From positions 1-8,945 of the forward strand of contig JAHIZR010000029.1 of assembly GCA_018814465.1 (NCBI GenBank): 8,945 nucleotides of DNA, in the 5' to 3' direction. The position numbers were made by a program, and so were the translations under genes. The notes beneath the pieces are model-generated. The model was given only the letters and a program-made list of their open reading frames with translations. It did not search any database and had not been told where the DNA came from. The DNA is from a bacterium (lineage in GTDB: Bacteria > Electryoneota > RPQS01). Within the stretch, counting starts at the first letter, position 1; each line of letters begins with the position of its first letter. Below, piece by piece: positions 5,821-8,945 of the stretch.

Positions 5821-7629
5821 ATGAAACGGCTAAGCATGACTTTGATCCTGCTGTTGGGATCAACGATGATCGCTTTTGCTTGGAGCTTTAGCGACATCAG
5901 CAATAATGAAATGGCATGGGATGATGTAATTACCGCTCCAGGTCCCTATGCAAGCTGCGTGGCCTGGGGAGATGTTAATGGTGACGGAAGCGCCGATCTG
6001 TTTGTCGGCAGCGCTTTAGGAAACCATTCTCAACTCTATTTGAACAGCGGCAACGGGCGCTTCACAGACGTTTCCGACGAGTGGAACACAGAGCGCTTCG
6101 CAAATATCCGCTCAGCCCAGTTTGTCGATTATGACGAAGACGGACTGCTTGACCTCTTCCTGATTACCGACAATCCCATACCGCTGGAACTCTATAGGCA
6201 GGTTTCAGGCACCCGTTTGGTCAGCGTGCCGCTTGACTTGTCCCCGACGGATCTGACCGCGGTCGCGGCCGCTGTCTGGAGTGACATCGATAGCGACGGA
6301 GCGCTGGAAATGATTGTCAATGCGATCGGTGACACCCGTCCGGAAATGACCGCGCTGGTTGCTGAAGACAACTCGATGACGCTGGCTCGCGACGGGCTCT
6401 TCCCTGAAGGGATCGAGCATGTCAGCAGCATCAGCATGATTGATTATAATCTCGACGGTCATCTGGATATTCTCGCCGGATCCGAAGCAGGCAGATCGAA
6501 ATTCTACGCTTATCATCGCGGCGAATATCAGAATATTATTGCCGATCTGGGATTAGCCGCTAATGTCGGCGGTAAAGGTATCGCCTGGGCGGACTTCGAT
6601 CATAACGGGTATCTTGATTTCGCGACCTGCGGCAGCAGAGTTGAAACTTATCTCTATATGGGATGCGCGGTTGACCGGCAAATCGGTTTCGAAGATGTCC
6701 TGCGTCCGCCGCATGTGGTGACCGATCCGCACCCCCTGATGCCCTACATCGAAGGAGCGACTTCGGTGCATGCCGTGGATGTCAACATGGACGGCTGGAC
6801 GGATCTCTTTTATGTCAATGCCAGATCCGGCAATTTCCTGCTGCTGAATAATCACGGGCAGGGCTGGACTTTTGACAGCCATATCAACACTCAACTGAAC
6901 TGCGGCACAATTCCGACAACTGCCGCCGCGTGGGCGGACGTGGACGCTGATGGCGATCCCGATCTGGCATTGTCCAAGACCACGGGTGGCATTACCTTGC
7001 TGATGAATCAACTGAATATCCAACACGAGTATCTCACGATTAAACTGGCCGAATACACGACGGATACTCCGATGCTGAACTGTCAGGTGCTCGTGAAGTT
7101 CCAGAACAGCGCGCGTCTGTGGGCCACCACGTCAATGGCGAATTCCGCTGTCGGCTATGACAACACGGTTTGTCAGTTCGTGAATCCGACTACGGATCAC
7201 AGCCGGATTCTGAATATGACGGTAATCTGGCCGTCCGGCGCGTTCTCGGTCTATGATATCGATGATCTAACGCTGTGGGGCGAGACCGTCATTCGTCCGC
7301 CGCAACTTAGTCCCGGCGACCTTAACGGCGATGATAATCCGGATACGTTCCTTGAGCCGCAACCGGCGCTGATGGCGACTCTGAATAATACTCCGAATCC
7401 GTTTAATCCGACCACAACCTTGAATTACACCGTGCCGGAAGCGGGCTGGGTGGACCTGTCGGTGGTCAATGTCCTCGGACAGGAAGTCATGAGTCTGGTT
7501 TCCGGCTATGCGGAGGCGGGCGTCCATTCCGTTCACTTTGATGCGTCCACACTGCCTTCGGGTATGTATGTCGCTCGGATGAACGCCGCCGGGCAGACGA
7601 TGCTGCACCGGATGATCTTAACCAAGTAA
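5821..7629 (+). CDS. Secreted FG-GAP/VCBS seven-bladed propeller protein with ASPIC/UnbV-like region and T9SS sorting domain
   Basis: The protein has 602 residues. Residues 1-20 are a signal peptide (MKRL, then a hydrophobic core ending MIAFA). Seven Asp-rich calcium loops of the form D-x-(D/N)-x-(D/N)-G-x-x-(D/E) start at residues 51, 103, 155, 208, 258, 320 and 373. The spacing is mostly 50-53 residues, as expected for a seven-bladed beta-propeller of the FG-GAP/VCBS type. From about residue 401 (QHEYLTIKL) to about 488, with VIWPSG at 468-473, the sequence resembles the ASPIC/UnbV region of CRTAC-like proteins. An eighth loop, DLNGDDNPD at 500, is dockerin-like and sits in a linker. Residues 521-602 form an NPFNP-type sorting domain (PNPFNPTTT, VVNVLGQEVMSLV, LPSGMYVARM, MILTK), similar to the tail ending at 268. 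The protein is probably exported through the T9SS and held on the surface or released. Its ligand is unknown. Confidence 0.9.
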   Translation: MKRLSMTLILLLGSTMIAFAWSFSDISNNEMAWDDVITAPGPYASCVAWGDVNGDGSADLFVGSALGNHSQLYLNSGNGRFTDVSDEWNTERFANIRSAQFVDYDEDGLLDLFLITDNPIPLELYRQVSGTRLVSVPLDLSPTDLTAVAAAVWSDIDSDGALEMIVNAIGDTRPEMTALVAEDNSMTLARDGLFPEGIEHVSSISMIDYNLDGHLDILAGSEAGRSKFYAYHRGEYQNIIADLGLAANVGGKGIAWADFDHNGYLDFATCGSRVETYLYMGCAVDRQIGFEDVLRPPHVVTDPHPLMPYIEGATSVHAVDVNMDGWTDLFYVNARSGNFLLLNNHGQGWTFDSHINTQLNCGTIPTTAAAWADVDADGDPDLALSKTTGGITLLMNQLNIQHEYLTIKLAEYTTDTPMLNCQVLVKFQNSARLWATTSMANSAVGYDNTVCQFVNPTTDHSRILNMTVIWPSGAFSVYDIDDLTLWGETVIRPPQLSPGDLNGDDNPDTFLEPQPALMATLNNTPNPFNPTTTLNYTVPEAGWVDLSVVNVLGQEVMSLVSGYAEAGVHSVHFDASTLPSGMYVARMNAAGQTMLHRMILTK

Positions 7630-7684
7630 CCACAATTATATGCAGGGCCGAAGGTTTCCTCCCGTCCTTCGTGTCCAACATGCG

Positions 7685-7719
7685 CCCCCTGCGGTACGCA
7701 ACGCAGGGGGTTTGTTTTT
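7685..7719 (+). terminator. Strong Rho-independent terminator after the propeller gene
   Basis: CCCCCTGCG (7685-7693) pairs perfectly with CGCAGGGGG (7702-7710) across an 8-base loop and is followed by TTTGTTTTT. It lies 55 bases after the stop at 7629. A weaker 6-base hairpin, CGAAGG (7649-7654) with CCTTCG (7666-7671), lies just upstream and may not matter. Confidence 0.9.
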
Positions 7720-7742
7720 GTCGAAAATTGGCTGTAGATTAT
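7711..7742 (+). promoter_or_regulatory. Possible Bacteroidota-type promoter for the last gene
   Basis: TTTG at 7711-7714 and TAGATTAT at 7735-7742 are 20 bases apart. This resembles the Bacteroidota -33 TTTG and -7 TAnnTTTG elements, with imperfect agreement in the second. The first element would overlap the T-tract of the terminator, and transcription would start at or very near the ATG at 7747. The match is partial, so this is tentative. Confidence 0.25.
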
Positions 7743-7746
7743 AAGC

Positions 7747-8945
7747 ATGAAACACTTCGCCATAATCCTCCTCTTCACCTGCGCATGCTTTGCTCAGCCC
7801 TATGAGCCCATTATCCTGCTGGATGTGACGGGGGAGATTGGGGATCAACTTGGATTCGCAATGTTGCTTCCTGTGGGAGATCAGAATGAAGATGGCAAAG
7901 ACGAAGTTCTGACGTGGGTGTCTTTGGACACGTGGCGGACTGAGCTTCGACTGTTTTGGGGCACAGACGATGGAACGACCGAGTACGTTCAATTTGGACG
8001 AGTAGATAGCACAGAGCTTGACTACTTCTGGGATGATCCACGATTCACTGTTGCGGCCGGTGATGTTGATGGTGATAGCCAAGCCGATTTGTTCCTTGAC
8101 TTAGCACGCCGAACACCACAGCATACCGTTGAATACTGCCTGGTACTATTCCGTGGTGGAAGTGAGTTCGACACCATTCCTGACTGGTTTGGAGAATGGG
8201 GGAACATGCAATTCACGACGAACGTAGGTGATTATGATGGGGATGGGCGGGATGATGTGACGCGGCGGCCCTTGAACGGGAACTATTTCGGCTTCTATCG
8301 CAGCGATAATCCTATGCCGAGTGTGCCGACGTGGACACATACCCCCAGCATTGAGCATATGGGTTTTGGGGATGTCAACGGGGACGGGTTTTCGGACTTC
8401 GGGATGTCTTACGTATCAAACAATGTATCCCAAGTGGACCTATTTTTAGGATCACCGGAAGCCGACTCACTGCCCGGCTACATCTATCAGTGGGGTTCAA
8501 TACCTCAAGAGTTTAATAAACGATTTCACTTTATCGGCGATGTCAATGGGGACGGTTTTGATGATCTGATCTCCGAATTTATTTCGTGGTTTACGGGGAC
8601 AGAGAAACGTCTTTATTTGGGCGGGAATCCTATCGACTTTGTCGAGGACGATACATTCTTTCATGAAGCGATACCTCTGAGACATATCGGTCTTGGTGAT
8701 ATTAATAATGATGGTTATGACGATTTTGCTGTTTATGGTACTCCCGATGATTTTGGAACAGAGGGATTTGAGATTTATCTTGGTGGTGATCCACCTGCAT
8801 TAGAACCGGTTTATACATTGCTGAGTCCGTTCGAGGGAATGAACATGCCCTACCGTATCGGTCCGGCGGGTGATTTCAACGGGGACGGGATCGACGACTG
8901 GATGTTCTCCTGTTATGAAGGCGGGGAACGGCGGGGACGGATTAT
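7747..8945 (+). CDS. Second secreted FG-GAP propeller protein (3' truncated by the window)
   Basis: The frame is open from the ATG at 7747 to the window end, giving 399 residues with no stop reached. Residues 1-17 are a signal peptide ending CACFAQ; a lipobox does not fit well, so signal peptidase I cleavage is more likely. The sequence GEIGDQLGFAMLLPVGDQNEDG (29-50) is a classical FG-GAP blade. Calcium loops start at residues 45, 106, 162, 209, 265, 318 and 376, with spacing of 47-61, so at least seven blades are present. The loops DVNGDGFSD, DVNGDGFDD, DINNDGYDD and DFNGDGIDD are closest to the consensus. The protein is probably surface-exposed or secreted. A C-terminal sorting domain would be expected beyond the window. 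It differs from the gene at 5821 in lacking clear similarity outside the loops. No convincing Shine-Dalgarno is visible (AGATTATAAGC before the ATG). It is separated from the previous gene by the terminator at 7685. Confidence 0.88.
   Translation, partial: MKHFAIILLFTCACFAQPYEPIILLDVTGEIGDQLGFAMLLPVGDQNEDGKDEVLTWVSLDTWRTELRLFWGTDDGTTEYVQFGRVDSTELDYFWDDPRFTVAAGDVDGDSQADLFLDLARRTPQHTVEYCLVLFRGGSEFDTIPDWFGEWGNMQFTTNVGDYDGDGRDDVTRRPLNGNYFGFYRSDNPMPSVPTWTHTPSIEHMGFGDVNGDGFSDFGMSYVSNNVSQVDLFLGSPEADSLPGYIYQWGSIPQEFNKRFHFIGDVNGDGFDDLISEFISWFTGTEKRLYLGGNPIDFVEDDTFFHEAIPLRHIGLGDINNDGYDDFAVYGTPDDFGTEGFEIYLGGDPPALEPVYTLLSPFEGMNMPYRIGPAGDFNGDGIDDWMFSCYEGGERRGRI

Noticed and set aside
6553..7026. 157-residue minus-strand open frame inside the first propeller gene
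   Set aside because: It is an antisense shadow created by codon bias. The + strand holds regularly spaced calcium loops.
7747..7797. Lipoprotein signal (lipobox) at the start of the second propeller gene
   Set aside because: Cys12 and Cys14 are near the right place, but the preceding residues do not fit the L-(A/S)-(G/A)-C pattern. Cleavage after the FAQ region is more likely.
7636..8082. 148-residue open frame on the minus strand over the second propeller gene
   Set aside because: It runs antisense to the start of the gene at 7747 and across a strong terminator, and shows no recognisable domain.
1..8945. CRISPR array, tRNA or rRNA genes
   Set aside because: I found no regularly spaced direct repeats with unique spacers and no tRNA- or rRNA-like segment by inspection.

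Overview
The window reads as a chromosomal stretch from a Gram-negative bacterium of the FCB superphylum (Bacteroidota, Ignavibacteria, Calditrichota, Zixibacteria and similar lineages). Two C-terminal domains of the type IX secretion (T9SS) sorting kind, with the NPFNP signature, support this. So do a DUF5683-like membrane protein and a GT9 glycosyltransferase with an N-terminal cysteine knuckle. I cannot name a genus. Every gene I accept is on the + strand.

Layout. (1) 1-268: the 3' end of a secreted protein carrying a T9SS-type sorting domain. (2) 288-1019: a signal-peptide protein with TPR-like helices and a two-helix DUF5683-like membrane domain. (3) 1055-2430: a tightly coupled two-gene cassette, visibly richer in A+T than its surroundings. 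It encodes a 358-residue protein of unknown function with an OB-like segment, followed by a small HicA/YcfA-like protein. It looks like an acquired toxin-antitoxin-type module of unusual composition. (4) 2466-5529: a three-gene glycan operon, GT9 (ADP-heptose:LPS heptosyltransferase family), GT4 glycosyltransferase and SAM-dependent methyltransferase, with stop/start overlaps. The methyltransferase appears to start at CTG. A strong hairpin terminator follows at 5553. (5) 5530-5820: a 291-base intergenic region with phased GGTTGA repeats. (6) 5821-7629: a secreted seven-bladed FG-GAP/VCBS propeller protein with an ASPIC/UnbV-like part and a C-terminal sorting domain, ended by a strong terminator at 7685. 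(7) 7747 to the window end: a second secreted FG-GAP propeller protein, cut by the window edge.

How it fits together. The propeller proteins and the truncated first protein look like exported cargo, at least two of them with T9SS-type tails. In Bacteroidota such cargo is often anchored to a modified lipopolysaccharide. The GT9/GT4/methyltransferase operon makes or decorates a surface glycan, but a direct link to the cargo is inference from proximity. Genes from 288 to 5529 are close enough to share one transcript, so the cassette sits where it could alter expression of the glycan operon. The cassette (1055-2430) and the CTG start at 4702 are the most notable observations.
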